In this document: piece by piece, positions 26,284 to 36,024 of the stretch | How positions within the stretch are numbered: the first letter of the stretch is position 1 | How the letters are laid out: every line of letters starts with the position of its first letter | From: an uncultured Oscillospiraceae bacterium | GTDB lineage: Bacteria; Bacillota; Clostridia; Oscillospirales; Acutalibacteraceae | DNA length: 64,000 nucleotides | Direction: 5' to 3' | NCBI GenBank assembly: GCA_900549825.1 | Contig: URQB01000012.1 | Coordinates: 1 to 64,000, forward strand | The notes under the pieces: generated by a model | Database searches by the model: none | Told to the model about the DNA's origin: nothing | What the model saw: the letters and a program-made list of their open reading frames with translations, nothing else | Position numbers and translations under genes: made by a program

Positions 26284-26532
26284 ACCAATCCACCAGAACA
26301 ACATGTGCTTGTCACCTGCGTGATCTCCCTCGCCGCAAGCGCAGGCATCTATGCGCTTTTGTCCAAAACGGTCTCAAAGATGATCCCCTATGCTTCGTTT
26401 GCCCTTCCCTGTCTTCCGGCCCTTTCTATCATAGCCGGCCTGCTTGTCGTCTGCCTGTTGACAGCGGCGGTCATGTATTGCTATTCCTCGCATGACAGTG
26501 TAACACAGCGGCTGCGGGAGACGGAGGAATAA
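26284..26532 (+). pseudogene. C-terminal remnant of an FtsX-like ABC permease
   Basis: About 80 codons follow the GPH transporter stop in the same frame. They encode two hydrophobic segments and end SVTQRLRETEE, which resembles the characteristic end of FtsX/MacB-type permeases. No ribosome binding site precedes the only usable start (GTG 26305), and the extracellular domain and other membrane segments of the permease are missing. It is best read as the 3' end of a permease gene whose remainder was lost when the transporter region was rearranged. Confidence 0.6.
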
Positions 26533-26585
26533 GCACCCGTCAAAAATGGGCGTTGTGAGACCATTCACCTAAAGCTTGCATCCAA

Positions 26586-26632
26586 AACAGCGCTCTCTAC
26601 GGCCATTCCAGTCGACAGAGAGCGCTGTTTTT
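26586..26632 (+). terminator. bidirectional terminator after the GPH/FtsX region
   Basis: AACAGCGCTCTCT (26586-26598) pairs with its complement (26617-26629), followed by TTTTT on plus and TTTT on minus. It separates the transporter from the convergent Ca2+ ATPase gene. Confidence 0.85.
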
Positions 26633-26763
26633 CCTATTTCAGATGGTGAGCTGATGCCAGAAACTCATTTTTCAATGGCCCGATCTGCTCTCGAAGGGTG
26701 GCTTTAGAAGCTTGGGAGAGGCTGAACTACGCGCCGTCGATTTTCCGCCGCCTCTGAAATCTG

Positions 26764-29394
26764 TCATCTGTCCGCCGGCTTCATCCGCTTGCCGATCTCC
26801 ACCGTTACCAGCGGCGCAAGAGACAGCGCGGCAACGGTCAACCACTGCATTCCATCCAGCGGCACTGTTTTAAACAGCGCGCCCAGCGGGCCGATTGCAA
26901 TCACGGAAAACTGCATCAGCGTGCAGATCAGGAACGAAATCACCATCTTCGGATTGCTCAAAAAGCCCACGGAAAAGAGCGAATGCTCGCTTCTCGTGTT
27001 GAATGCATGCACCAGCTGGGAAAGGCTGAGCACGGCAAATGCCATCGTGCGGCCCAAAACCGTACCGGAACTGGGAAACACAGTGCGCCCCAGCATATAG
27101 GCAAGCAGGGCGAGCGCCCCCACCATCATGCCCTCCACGGCAATATCGAAACCCAAGCCCCTTGCAAACAGGCTCTGTTTTGGCGGGACCGGCTTTCGGT
27201 GCATGATGTCCCGGTCCACAGCCTCCACGCCCAGTGCCATGGCGGGCAGGGAATCCGTGACCAAGTTGACCCACAGCAGCTGGATCGGCAGCAGCGGCGC
27301 AGGTAGGCCCATAAGCGACGCAATAAAAATGACGAGGATCTCGCCGATATTGCAGGAGAGGAGGAAATGCACGGCCTTGCGAATATTATCGTAGATGCCT
27401 CTCCCCTGCTCCACGGCGCGCACGATGGTTGCAAAGTTGTCATCCGTCAGAATCATATCCGCCGCGCTTTTCGCCACATCCGTACCGCTTTTGCCCATCG
27501 CGCAGCCGATATCCGCCGCCTTCAGGGCAGGCGCGTCGTTGACGCCGTCTCCCGTCATGGCGACGATCTCACCAGTGGCCTGAAACGCTTTGACGATACG
27601 CACCTTGTGCTCCGGAGAAACACGGGCAAAAACGCGGTAATCGTTGATTTTCCGGATCAGGGCTTCCTGGGAGAGCTGGTCGATCTCGTGGCCCGTCATC
27701 ACCTTCCCATCCCTGGAGATGCCGATCTCTTTCGCGATTGCCGCGGCGGTGACGGCATGGTCGCCGGTAATCATCACCGGCTTGATGCCCGCCGTTTTAC
27801 AGGTGGCCACCGCGCGCCAGACCTCTTTGCGCGGTGGGTCAAGCATCCCAAGCAGCCCGCAGAAAACAAGCTCCCGCTCCGGATTGCCTGGCTCAGCGCT
27901 CGCCTGCCGGTAGGCGACGCCCATTACGCGCAGTGCATCTCTGGCCATTTCATCATTTCGCCTGAGAATCTGCATGCGATACGCGGCACTCATCTCCCGC
28001 TCCTGCCCGGCGACCAGGATGCGGCTGCACAGTGGCAAAAGCAGGTCCGGCGCGCCCTTGGTGATGACCAAATAGCCGCCGCCCCATCGGTGTATCGTTG
28101 TCATGCGCTTGCGGGTGGAATCGAAGGGTAATTCTTTAACACGCGGACAGCTGCGTTCGAGCGTAGGCTTTAATCTCCCCTGCATGGCGGCGGCTGTGAC
28201 GAGCGCGTTTTCCGTCGGCTCACCGGATGCGCTGAAATTGCCGGGCTTTCCCTCCAACACGGCGTTATTGCACAATGCGGACAAAGCGAGCAAATTCCTT
28301 CCCCTGTCTCCGCTTGGGGAAATCGGGCCGTCGATGTCCGCAAGACGCGTGACCGTCATCTGATTCTGTGTGAGCGTTCCGGTCTTATCCGAGCAGATTA
28401 CCGTAGCGCTGCCGAGCGTTTCCACAGCAGGCAGGCGGCGAATGATCGCATTGCTCTTCGCCATGCGCTGCACACCGATGGATAACACAATCGTCACGAT
28501 CGCGGGCAGGCCCTCCGGAATGGCGGCCACCGCGAGGCTGACAGAGAGCATGAAGCTGTCGAGCAGCGGCACATGCTGGAACAGCCCCAGCACGAAGATG
28601 ATGAAGCAGATGCCCAGAGCGCCCAGCCCCAAAATGCGGCCCACGCGCGCGAGCCGTTGCTGGAGCGGCGTCTGCGGGGCCTCCTGCGTGTTGATCATAT
28701 GGGCGATGTGGCCGACCTGCGTATCCATTCCCGTCTCCGTGACAACGGCGCGCGCGTGTCCCGCGGTGACGGTGCTGGTAGAGAAGACGCAGTTCGTCCG
28801 ATCGCCCATCGCACACTTCTCTGGCAGCCTTGCATCAGCCTGCTTCTCCACAGGCAGGGATTCGCCCGTGAGGGAGGATTCCTCCATTTTCAGGCTGCTG
28901 CATTCGAGCAGCCGCGCGTCCGCCGGGACGAGGTCGCCGGTATTCAGCAGAAGAATATCGCCCGGCACCAGGTCCGCCGCGTCGATCTTCTGTTGCTTTC
29001 CCGCACGGATCACCTCAGCGTGCGGCGCGCTCAGCTTTTTGAGCGCTTCGATCGCCCGCTGGGCGCGGCTCTCCTGCACAACGCCGATGATCGCATTGAC
29101 GATCACAATCAGAAGGATGATCACTGGGTCCACGAAATCGCCGTCTGGCTCTAAGAAAGCGGTTATAAAGGAGATGACCGCTGCGATGAGCAGAATGATC
29201 ACCATAAAATCGGCAAACTGCGATAAAAAGCGGCGCAGAAGGCTTTTCCCCTTTGCTTCTTCCAGTTGGTTTTTCCCGTATTTTCCCTGCCGCTCCTTCA
29301 CCTGCTTCGCATTTAACCCCCGCTGCGGATCCGTCTGCAGGGCGTGGATGGTATCCCCGGGGGACATGGTGTGCCAGTTCATCGATACGACCAT
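26764..29394 (-). CDS. Ca2+-transporting P-type ATPase (PMCA/SERCA type)
   Basis: P2-type cation pump, about 876 residues. Features: actuator TGES motif (SSLTGESLPVEK), membrane helix 4 IPEGLPA, phosphorylation motif DKTGTLTQNQ, nucleotide-binding KGAPD, hinge TGDGVNDAPALK, and helix 6 WVNLVTDSLPA with the Asn and Asp that bind calcium. It should export Ca2+ from the cytoplasm. The start is uncertain: ATG 29394 has AGGA 5 nt upstream; ATG 29382 (MNWH) aligns well with relatives but is 12 nt from the site. The open frame to 29433 is unlikely. It is the last core-like gene before the AT-rich island. Confidence 0.93.
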   Translation of the reverse strand: MVVSMNWHTMSPGDTIHALQTDPQRGLNAKQVKERQGKYGKNQLEEAKGKSLLRRFLSQFADFMVIILLIAAVISFITAFLEPDGDFVDPVIILLIVIVNAIIGVVQESRAQRAIEALKKLSAPHAEVIRAGKQQKIDAADLVPGDILLLNTGDLVPADARLLECSSLKMEESSLTGESLPVEKQADARLPEKCAMGDRTNCVFSTSTVTAGHARAVVTETGMDTQVGHIAHMINTQEAPQTPLQQRLARVGRILGLGALGICFIIFVLGLFQHVPLLDSFMLSVSLAVAAIPEGLPAIVTIVLSIGVQRMAKSNAIIRRLPAVETLGSATVICSDKTGTLTQNQMTVTRLADIDGPISPSGDRGRNLLALSALCNNAVLEGKPGNFSASGEPTENALVTAAAMQGRLKPTLERSCPRVKELPFDSTRKRMTTIHRWGGGYLVITKGAPDLLLPLCSRILVAGQEREMSAAYRMQILRRNDEMARDALRVMGVAYRQASAEPGNPERELVFCGLLGMLDPPRKEVWRAVATCKTAGIKPVMITGDHAVTAAAIAKEIGISRDGKVMTGHEIDQLSQEALIRKINDYRVFARVSPEHKVRIVKAFQATGEIVAMTGDGVNDAPALKAADIGCAMGKSGTDVAKSAADMILTDDNFATIVRAVEQGRGIYDNIRKAVHFLLSCNIGEILVIFIASLMGLPAPLLPIQLLWVNLVTDSLPAMALGVEAVDRDIMHRKPVPPKQSLFARGLGFDIAVEGMMVGALALLAYMLGRTVFPSSGTVLGRTMAFAVLSLSQLVHAFNTRSEHSLFSVGFLSNPKMVISFLICTLMQFSVIAIGPLGALFKTVPLDGMQWLTVAALSLAPLVTVEIGKRMKPADR

Positions 29395-29504
29395 GCCTTT
29401 CCTGACCGTGTGAAAGCAAACGCGCACGGTCAAACGTAGATTGCCTCTAAGGGCTCGGTCATATATATGCGGCGGGAGGGGCTGTTCATGTTCATCCGGA
29501 GCAG

Positions 29505-29537
29505 AAAAAGAAGCGCCTGCTGCTCAGCAAGCGCTTC
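29505..29537 (-). terminator. terminator of the RHS locus
   Basis: GAAGCGC (29510-29516) pairs with GCGCTTC (29531-29537), followed on the minus strand by TTTTT. It ends the RHS and paralogous membrane-protein transcript. Confidence 0.8.
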
Positions 29538-29541
29538 TCTT

Positions 29542-30336
29542 TTATTGAATCGAAAAATCAGGGTTAAACATAAGATCCTTTATCAGGAGATCAGGCAAAA
29601 CCAGTTTAACCGTTCCCATTTCTGTCTGTTCACTGATCTGTAACAGCATGGAGCCATATTGTATGGTAACACGATATAACCTCCGTACGCTGTCTCCCTT
29701 TGTTGGTTCAAAAAAGTTCGCAGAAAACTCGATCGGCCCAATGAAAGCGCGGTAGCGCTGGTTTTCGATCTCCAGATATCCTTTTTCCATAATTTCTTGC
29801 CGGCTCTCCTCTTTGCTTTCAAAAGAATTCTTCCAATAATTTGACAAAAATTTTTCATATTTTCCAATTGCATCTTCCTCTGCTTCGAATTCCCATATAC
29901 TAATATCAAGCATTGAGTAAAGACCCGTGATCTTTGGAAGTCCTTTTTTGAGTGTCACCACTTTAGTGGTAAAATGAATCGGATCTAACCCGTCCTTCGG
30001 AATATTGAGCGATGTGCCTTCATTGAGGCATTGATAGGCATCATAAGTTCCATTCTCTAATTTTTTGCACAGGTTTTCTAACTGTTCTTGTGTCACAGGT
30101 TGCTTTTGGTAGGAAGGACGCAAAAAAGCATTGTAGCAGCCAAGCAATACGACAGCGATACTGAGGCTCATGACGCCAAGCGTAATTCCTGCAAATAATG
30201 TTCCATGCCTCTTTCTTCCGGCTAAAAACACGATCAGGCAGATTAAGATAACCGCTAGTGCAATAAAGTTTCTATAAAGATAAAGGATGCCAATACAGGA
30301 TTGAATGGTATTACCGATTACAGTAGTATCTCTCAT
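29542..30336 (-). CDS. membrane protein, candidate immunity protein 2 of RHS locus
   Basis: A 264-residue protein with two N-terminal membrane segments (about 22-40 and 48-66) and a soluble domain outside or at the membrane. I do not recognise a family. It is a clear paralogue of the preceding gene: both share GRKxHG between the membrane segments, YNAFLRPxYQxQP after them, and the block GYLEIEN..Y.A...PIE followed by a GD..RR motif. It lies last in the RHS operon. Position behind a toxin-like gene, duplication and membrane location suggest an immunity role; this is inference. Confidence 0.6.
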   Translation of the reverse strand: MRDTTVIGNTIQSCIGILYLYRNFIALAVILICLIVFLAGRKRHGTLFAGITLGVMSLSIAVVLLGCYNAFLRPSYQKQPVTQEQLENLCKKLENGTYDAYQCLNEGTSLNIPKDGLDPIHFTTKVVTLKKGLPKITGLYSMLDISIWEFEAEEDAIGKYEKFLSNYWKNSFESKEESRQEIMEKGYLEIENQRYRAFIGPIEFSANFFEPTKGDSVRRLYRVTIQYGSMLLQISEQTEMGTVKLVLPDLLIKDLMFNPDFSIQ

Positions 30337-30375
30337 TTAAGATACACCCTCTCTACCGATTTACAATGAAAAGCC

Positions 30376-31179
30376 TCACCCTTCTTTCGGATCATATGAT
30401 GGATCAAACAGAAGCTGATTTTTCACCAAATCGGGAAGTAGGAGTTTGTTTGTATATGAATCCTCCATAAAACAAGCAACATAATGGTCATACTGAACCA
30501 CAATTTTCATCTGCCTCCGAATATGATCGCCTCTTTCTGGATTAAAATAATCCGCCTGATGTTCTATTGGCGATAGATACGCCTGATATTTCTCGTTTTC
30601 TATCTCCAAATATCCGTTTTTTATAATCGCATCCCTATCTTTTGATCGTTCTCTCCCTACAAATACAATTGAGCTATTCCAATATTCTATCATATTTTCC
30701 TGATAAAACACTTGCGCCTGTTTCTCTGTATCAAACTCATAAAAATAGAAGCAAACGGCGTTTTTTAAATCTGTCAAATGAAAAAACCAATGATTCTGAA
30801 ACTGTATAATTTGGGGTATATAATTTACAATTCCCTTTTCATCCTCCCAATCTGCTCCATCCCCATATGGCTCAGATTCCTCCCTTTCGCAGTTTGGCAG
30901 GAACTGCTCAGGATCATAGCTTCCGTCCGCTAGCTTTATGCAAAGGGACTCCAAATCGCCTTTCGTGATTGGCTGCTGCTGGTAATGCGGGCGCAGAAAA
31001 GCGTTATAACTGCCAATTGCGATAAACAATAGATTGATCCCAACAAGCCCCAGTGTGACTGCCCGGAATACCTTACCATGCTTTTTCCGCCCGCACAAAA
31101 AGACAATCAAGCTCAACAAGGCGGCCGATATAAAAATGCAGCTCCGCAATACATAAACCCAGGTCAGAAAATACTTCAT
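30376..31179 (-). CDS. membrane protein, candidate immunity protein 1 of RHS locus
   Basis: A 267-residue paralogue of the next gene downstream, with two membrane segments (about 10-29 and 40-60) then a soluble domain. It starts 36 nt after the RHS stop, and AAGGAGG lies upstream of its ATG, so it is cotranscribed with the RHS gene. The block GYLEIENEKYQAYLSPIE is almost unchanged between the two copies while the region after YNAFLRP has diverged strongly. Two diverged immunity copies behind one toxin are common in polymorphic toxin loci. No known family was recognised. Confidence 0.6.
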   Translation of the reverse strand: MKYFLTWVYVLRSCIFISAALLSLIVFLCGRKKHGKVFRAVTLGLVGINLLFIAIGSYNAFLRPHYQQQPITKGDLESLCIKLADGSYDPEQFLPNCEREESEPYGDGADWEDEKGIVNYIPQIIQFQNHWFFHLTDLKNAVCFYFYEFDTEKQAQVFYQENMIEYWNSSIVFVGRERSKDRDAIIKNGYLEIENEKYQAYLSPIEHQADYFNPERGDHIRRQMKIVVQYDHYVACFMEDSYTNKLLLPDLVKNQLLFDPSYDPKEG

Positions 31180-31214
31180 CTGTCCTTACCCTCCTTCCAT
31201 GATACTATTGCAGA

Positions 31215-34200
31215 TTAACGATAGATCATGCCCAGCATCCATGCAGCTAAACACATTGCCGTTTGCTCCAGAGCTTCGTTATAGCGGGCTCCTTTTTTGT
31301 TGGTAGGCTCCGTGACACAACCTTTCACACCAGAGCGCCCTCGATCTGTATTATTTACCCAGTTACAATATGGATTATCTACATCAGAATTTGTTGCATG
31401 ACTTGCTGCTACACGATTATCCAATCCAATATTCCCATGCGCCGAATAATCCTGCATGCTGTGCGTAGCCCTTCCCAGATAATAATAAATATCCATATCA
31501 TTCGAATTGCTCTTAGCGGCATTGATAGAAGTTTGAAGATTTAAGGCTGCCTGTTCTAGTCTTGTATCCTCATTAGACTGAAAAACCAAATCATTTCTTC
31601 TGTCGAAATGGAATTTTTGATTCCGATAAATTGCCACTATTGCAGTATAAATTTTATCTAAAGACCAGTTTCCATCAATTACTCTTTGTGCCTGTGCGGA
31701 ATTGAAATCCTGCAAATAAGCCTGCGTCAACTCCTTATGTACATCCAATCCCCAATACCCATCCGGATCAATCTGATTCACTGGGTCATTATCGCAATAG
31801 GCAAACAGATTCGTTCCGTTGAGCCCGGTTCCCGTGTCCACATAGACATCCGCGTTGAGAAAGCGCCCCCATTCCGGGACATAATATCTCGATTGCAGAT
31901 AATAGAGTTCCGTCTCCCGATCCATACAATATCCACGGTAGTAGAGCAGATTCAGCTTGGACAGTTCCGCTTCCGTCTCGTCGGCAGAGAGCATCCGGCC
32001 GTAAGCGTCATATGTATAAGACGCGACCCGTTCGCCGCCATGGTAAATCCCCACGACATCGCCCTGTGCATTGCGCTCGTAGAGATAGGCGTCCGTCCCG
32101 TTGACAAGAAAACCGTAAATCGTTCCATCGTCGCCAAAGCAATAGCAAACCGTATCCGTTACCGGGCCTGACTGTGTGTATTCCGTCACTTCGAAACCGG
32201 CGGGCAAATTGCCGTTCCAACAATAATGATATTCCATAACCGGCGCGGAGGTGTCCCGATCCATGATCATTTTGCGTTGGCGCAGGCCACTCTGATCGTA
32301 AGTATAGGCAATCTTATACGATCCATCCGTATACCCCTCCAGCATCCGGCCGGCTGTCCACTGATATTGCTTCCCTTCATATTGAACTGGATTTCCAATT
32401 TCATCGTATACAATCTGCTTTCCACCATAGGAAGTCAACTTATCCTTCCATCCGGCATCCTCATAACCATAGGTCACAGTATTACGCACATTTTCCGGAT
32501 TTTCTGAAATAGTATACGGATATTCCCGCTTCTGCGTCATATTTCCGCCAACATCATACGAGTAGATCGTTGTCGTCTGTGTTGCTGCATCGTTCACACG
32601 GTTGAGCTGCCCGGCTTCATCATATTGAAAAGAAGCCGCCAAACTTCCGTCTCTGAAAATCGTACGGATACGTCCCTGGGTATCATAGGTATAATCCCAA
32701 TTAGATATGATACCATTTACACCATTTGTATATTCAGAAATATATTGCGTTATTATTGCGTTCGCGTCTGCCTGATAAGTGATTTTGGTACCCAATGATT
32801 CACCCGCTGTGTTGGACACAAGAACAGAGTTGATTCTTTCCTGCAAATCCTGAATCGTTTGAATACTCACCCCTGTTTCCTCTCCGGTAAACGTAAACCG
32901 CGTTTCAGATCCGGAATTTTTGCCGCTTTCCGGATAAGCCCATTCCAGACGATATGTCTGATTTCCAATCGTCAGGCCAACAGAATTATCTTCCAGTATT
33001 TTCATTTCGTAAAGGGGTTCTCCGCTTTCCTGGTCTGCCACAAGGAGTTGATCCTCATAAATTTCCGTCCGCGTTTCATCCAAAGCACTTTGAACGATTG
33101 CAAAGCGCTTTCCCTGCTTTTCTCCATACGCATACGAAAACGCTTCACTCTCGCCTCCGTCCAAGCTGATTCCCGCTAAACGGTTTCCGTCCGTATAACG
33201 GTAGGTGATGCTTTGTCCGTTTCCATAGTCCTCCGTACGCAAAAGGTTTGGATTGCCATCCTGATAGGTGTAAGAAATAAAGGGCTCTCCGTTAATTTCA
33301 GCGCCCGCCTCGTTGCCCCAAATGTCATAAAGAATCTTATAGGTAATATCATTGCGGGAGATCGACTGTAAGCGGTCATCCTCATACGCATATCGGTTCT
33401 CCATCACCAATCGATTGATCCCGGAAAGTTCGAGTGACATGCGCGTCAGATTTTGGGCATCGTCATATTGGTATTGCGTTGCATTTCCATCTTCGTTCCA
33501 TTCACGCAGCAGAAGCCCTGTGTGTTGATCCACCTCACAACATTCCATCGAAGCCGTTTCTTCTGCGATGGAAGCAGGATGAACGATCATCCATTCCGGC
33601 AATTCCATCCCCTTTGATTGATTTTGCCCTATTGGAGGCAAAACCATCTTCAACTGAGGCTCCGGTGCGCCGGTGTCCAACACTGCAAAGTCTCCCATCA
33701 AGGCCTGAACAACGCGAGATAAATTACCTGAATCTGAAGCTTTCTCGTTGGTCAGCTGCTTTTTTTCTAAAATCGCAGCTTCTTTTTCATCAGGAATCAG
33801 CATGCCCAACTCATTGTAGCGATTGGTAATCGTGATTCCATTTTCGTCCGTACTTTGAATGATACCAGTTGAATCATTTTTTAGCTCTACAAGTGTTTTT
33901 CTATGGTCTTCCGTTCCATCGTTCGCAATTTGTTCAATCCGATTTACACGTTTTCCATCGTAGGAGATCGCAAACTGTTTCCCGTCAATGGTTTGAATCT
34001 GACTTAATTTTCCCGTTCGTGTGTAATGGTATATCACACACTCGCCATCCGGATAGCTTGCTTGAATCAAATTTCCCCAATTATCGTAGATATATTCCAA
34101 TACAAGTGGAATTTTTGTGCCATCCTCTGTGGAAAATTGAATCGGACTGCCATCCTGTTCCTGGCAGGCAATTGATATGAGTTGCCCTTTTTGATTGTAG

Positions 34201-34874
34201 GAAAAATTATAAACACGTCCAGTGGCATCTGTGATCGTCTGGATACAATTTCGATCCTCTAGATAAGAAATCTGGATGCAATTTTTCGGCTGGGCTGTTT
34301 CGGTAATTTTAATCATACGACCCATTGAATCAAAGCTTTGGTATGTACCATAAATCGTTTTCATTTTTGCCTGTGAAACATCTGTGGAACCTTTTGGGAG
34401 CCATAATTGGTAGAGGAGGCTAAGTTCAGAAGTCTCCCTCCAGCACACCCAATCACCGCTTACCCATTTCGTTTTTTGAAAAACAGTCCGGCTCCCATCA
34501 TCCCGATCATAAAGAAAAGAATTGCTTTCAGCATTATAACGAAGACGAACTTGGTAATTAATACTCCACCGGGTTCCATAAGATGCATCAAGATTTTGAT
34601 TGATTGGATACGAATGATAGATCCTTTGTAACTGTACAGGAAGATTACCTCCGGCCAGAGACAGTTCATCCCTTGCCAAAAGCAATTCCTGATTATACTC
34701 ATTTAAACGCAGTTCCCCGGCTCTTCCCAAATCCATTCGTTCGTAATTTGAAATCGTGTGAATCCCACGTGTCTGGGTAGTCAAAGGATCCTCTAAAACC
34801 AACGCAGATGCTCCAAACGGTATTTGAAGCAAAATAAATATGAGCATGAATAGCGCTATAATCTTCTTTTTCAT
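31215..34874 (-). CDS. secreted RHS/YD-repeat protein with hydrolase-like C-terminal tip
   Basis: A 1219-residue protein. A Sec signal peptide (about 1-25) precedes YD/RHS repeats that build a shell, ending in the hyperconserved core: YYVPEWGRFLNAD then NDPVNQIDPDG at about 1028-1038. The last 181 residues form a variable tip with a metal-site pattern: H1046, H1089-x-D1091, H1138-x3-D1142-x3-H1146, H1159. This recalls zinc phospholipase C/S1-P1 nuclease folds, but I cannot confirm the family. AGGAG lies 6 nt before the ATG. The gene is far more AT-rich than the flanking core genes. Likely a contact or secreted toxin. Confidence 0.8.
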   Translation of the reverse strand: MKKKIIALFMLIFILLQIPFGASALVLEDPLTTQTRGIHTISNYERMDLGRAGELRLNEYNQELLLARDELSLAGGNLPVQLQRIYHSYPINQNLDASYGTRWSINYQVRLRYNAESNSFLYDRDDGSRTVFQKTKWVSGDWVCWRETSELSLLYQLWLPKGSTDVSQAKMKTIYGTYQSFDSMGRMIKITETAQPKNCIQISYLEDRNCIQTITDATGRVYNFSYNQKGQLISIACQEQDGSPIQFSTEDGTKIPLVLEYIYDNWGNLIQASYPDGECVIYHYTRTGKLSQIQTIDGKQFAISYDGKRVNRIEQIANDGTEDHRKTLVELKNDSTGIIQSTDENGITITNRYNELGMLIPDEKEAAILEKKQLTNEKASDSGNLSRVVQALMGDFAVLDTGAPEPQLKMVLPPIGQNQSKGMELPEWMIVHPASIAEETASMECCEVDQHTGLLLREWNEDGNATQYQYDDAQNLTRMSLELSGINRLVMENRYAYEDDRLQSISRNDITYKILYDIWGNEAGAEINGEPFISYTYQDGNPNLLRTEDYGNGQSITYRYTDGNRLAGISLDGGESEAFSYAYGEKQGKRFAIVQSALDETRTEIYEDQLLVADQESGEPLYEMKILEDNSVGLTIGNQTYRLEWAYPESGKNSGSETRFTFTGEETGVSIQTIQDLQERINSVLVSNTAGESLGTKITYQADANAIITQYISEYTNGVNGIISNWDYTYDTQGRIRTIFRDGSLAASFQYDEAGQLNRVNDAATQTTTIYSYDVGGNMTQKREYPYTISENPENVRNTVTYGYEDAGWKDKLTSYGGKQIVYDEIGNPVQYEGKQYQWTAGRMLEGYTDGSYKIAYTYDQSGLRQRKMIMDRDTSAPVMEYHYCWNGNLPAGFEVTEYTQSGPVTDTVCYCFGDDGTIYGFLVNGTDAYLYERNAQGDVVGIYHGGERVASYTYDAYGRMLSADETEAELSKLNLLYYRGYCMDRETELYYLQSRYYVPEWGRFLNADVYVDTGTGLNGTNLFAYCDNDPVNQIDPDGYWGLDVHKELTQAYLQDFNSAQAQRVIDGNWSLDKIYTAIVAIYRNQKFHFDRRNDLVFQSNEDTRLEQAALNLQTSINAAKSNSNDMDIYYYLGRATHSMQDYSAHGNIGLDNRVAASHATNSDVDNPYCNWVNNTDRGRSGVKGCVTEPTNKKGARYNEALEQTAMCLAAWMLGMIYR

Positions 34875-35006
34875 GATGGTCTCCTGTCTACGTATAAGCT
34901 TTAATAAATACGTTTACAATCCGAGATATTGAAACCATATGAAATCACTTCCTCTCTCAATATACAACTTATAGGCTTACATATATGGAATTAAATATCC
35001 ATTTAT

Positions 35007-35035
35007 ATTATACTCAATAATAATTTGGCTGTAAA
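35007..35035 (-). promoter_or_regulatory. promoter of the RHS operon
   Basis: TTTACA (35030-35035), 17 nt, TATAAT (35007-35012) on the minus strand, about 130 nt before the RHS start. The lipoprotein gene at 36025 has the same TTTACA-17-TATAAT arrangement. Confidence 0.75.
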
Positions 35036-35090
35036 TTAGTAAATCATCCAACGAAACTTTATTATTTTATAACTTATACCAAAATCATTT

Positions 35091-35125
35091 AAAAAGAAGC
35101 GCCTGTGGTGAACAGACGCTTCTTT
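35091..35125 (-). terminator. terminator of the small secreted-protein gene
   Basis: GAAGCGCCTGT (35096-35106) pairs with ACAGACGCTTC (35112-35122) with one mismatch, followed on the minus strand by TTTTT. It separates this gene from the RHS promoter. Confidence 0.8.
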
Positions 35126-35190
35126 CTTGCTAATGGATCATCTACATTCTATGTGCTACATACCAATTTTTTATCGTGCATCAAATCACC

Positions 35191-35883
35191 TCAGGCTTGG
35201 TTGATTAATGTTGCAGACCATGGAGTTCCTGTCGTCCCACGCTGAAGCACAACAGTAAAGTTATGACCAACACTACTTTCTGAAGCATCGAGAATCCAAG
35301 GTGTCGTTCTCTGATAGGAATAAGAACGCGTTCCTGTGCTCAAATTTATTGTTGTTGCACCAGACGCCGTGCCGCCTTCTTCTTTTTTTCCCACCGCGCC
35401 ATATTCAATTTTACTAGAAATGATTTTAACAAGGCTTCCTACGTTAGGTCCACTTCCTCCAGCTCTGATACCACCGGAAAAGCCAGTCAGACGTTTATAA
35501 GTACCATATGAAGTGGACTTTGTTTCGAAATACGTCGTAGAATACAGCGTAATCTGGTAGCTTCTGTCCGAGATTTCACGATAGTTTGAATTGGCGGCTC
35601 TCGTTGCAGCTGCGAGATCCTCCTTTGCTTCATCAGTCAACGGAACAATCTTTGCAATGGTTTCACTGACGGCCTGGTTCCCGCTGTGGCTTAGCGCTTG
35701 TGTCCGCACAACGCGCAGATCAACCGATCCATCATCATTGACACGGAGAAGTTCTGCGTTATCCAAATCCGATATATCAAATTCACCGCCTTCTGAAACG
35801 GGCGTTGCGGCAAATGCCATGGAAGAAATACTGAAAACCATAATGGTTACTATCAGCAGTGCAATCAGCTTTTTCATTTTCAT
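35191..35883 (-). CDS. small secreted protein of unknown function
   Basis: About 230 residues with a clear Sec signal peptide (KKLIALLIVT...SSMAFAAT, cleavage near residue 26). The mature part begins acidic, then has a stretch LTDEAKEDL and a beta-rich, Ser/Thr/Gly-rich C-terminal half (ITLYSTTYFE, WSATLINQA at the end). I do not recognise the family; large secreted bacteriocin-like proteins share this general layout, but that is only a guess. The start is taken at the Met before the signal peptide (35883; ATG 35877 also possible); no strong Shine-Dalgarno is visible. It is expressed just upstream of the RHS operon on the same strand. Confidence 0.6.
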   Translation of the reverse strand: MKMKKLIALLIVTIMVFSISSMAFAATPVSEGGEFDISDLDNAELLRVNDDGSVDLRVVRTQALSHSGNQAVSETIAKIVPLTDEAKEDLAAATRAANSNYREISDRSYQITLYSTTYFETKSTSYGTYKRLTGFSGGIRAGGSGPNVGSLVKIISSKIEYGAVGKKEEGGTASGATTINLSTGTRSYSYQRTTPWILDASESSVGHNFTVVLQRGTTGTPWSATLINQA

Positions 35884-36024
35884 TTTAATTGACTTTTTTA
35901 CTTTTGATTTATGATAACTCGGTTTAAAGATAAGGCGCCTAAACGTCACGCTTTTCCATCTATTTTTGATAATCTATCGAAAACATAGGAATCCTCTTCC
36001 TTCTCTTTGTTTTGCTCCACTTCT

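Noticed and set aside
31215..34874. RHS protein as a pseudogene or frameshifted fragment
   Set aside because: The frame is intact from signal peptide through core to the tip, with a promoter and ribosome binding site.
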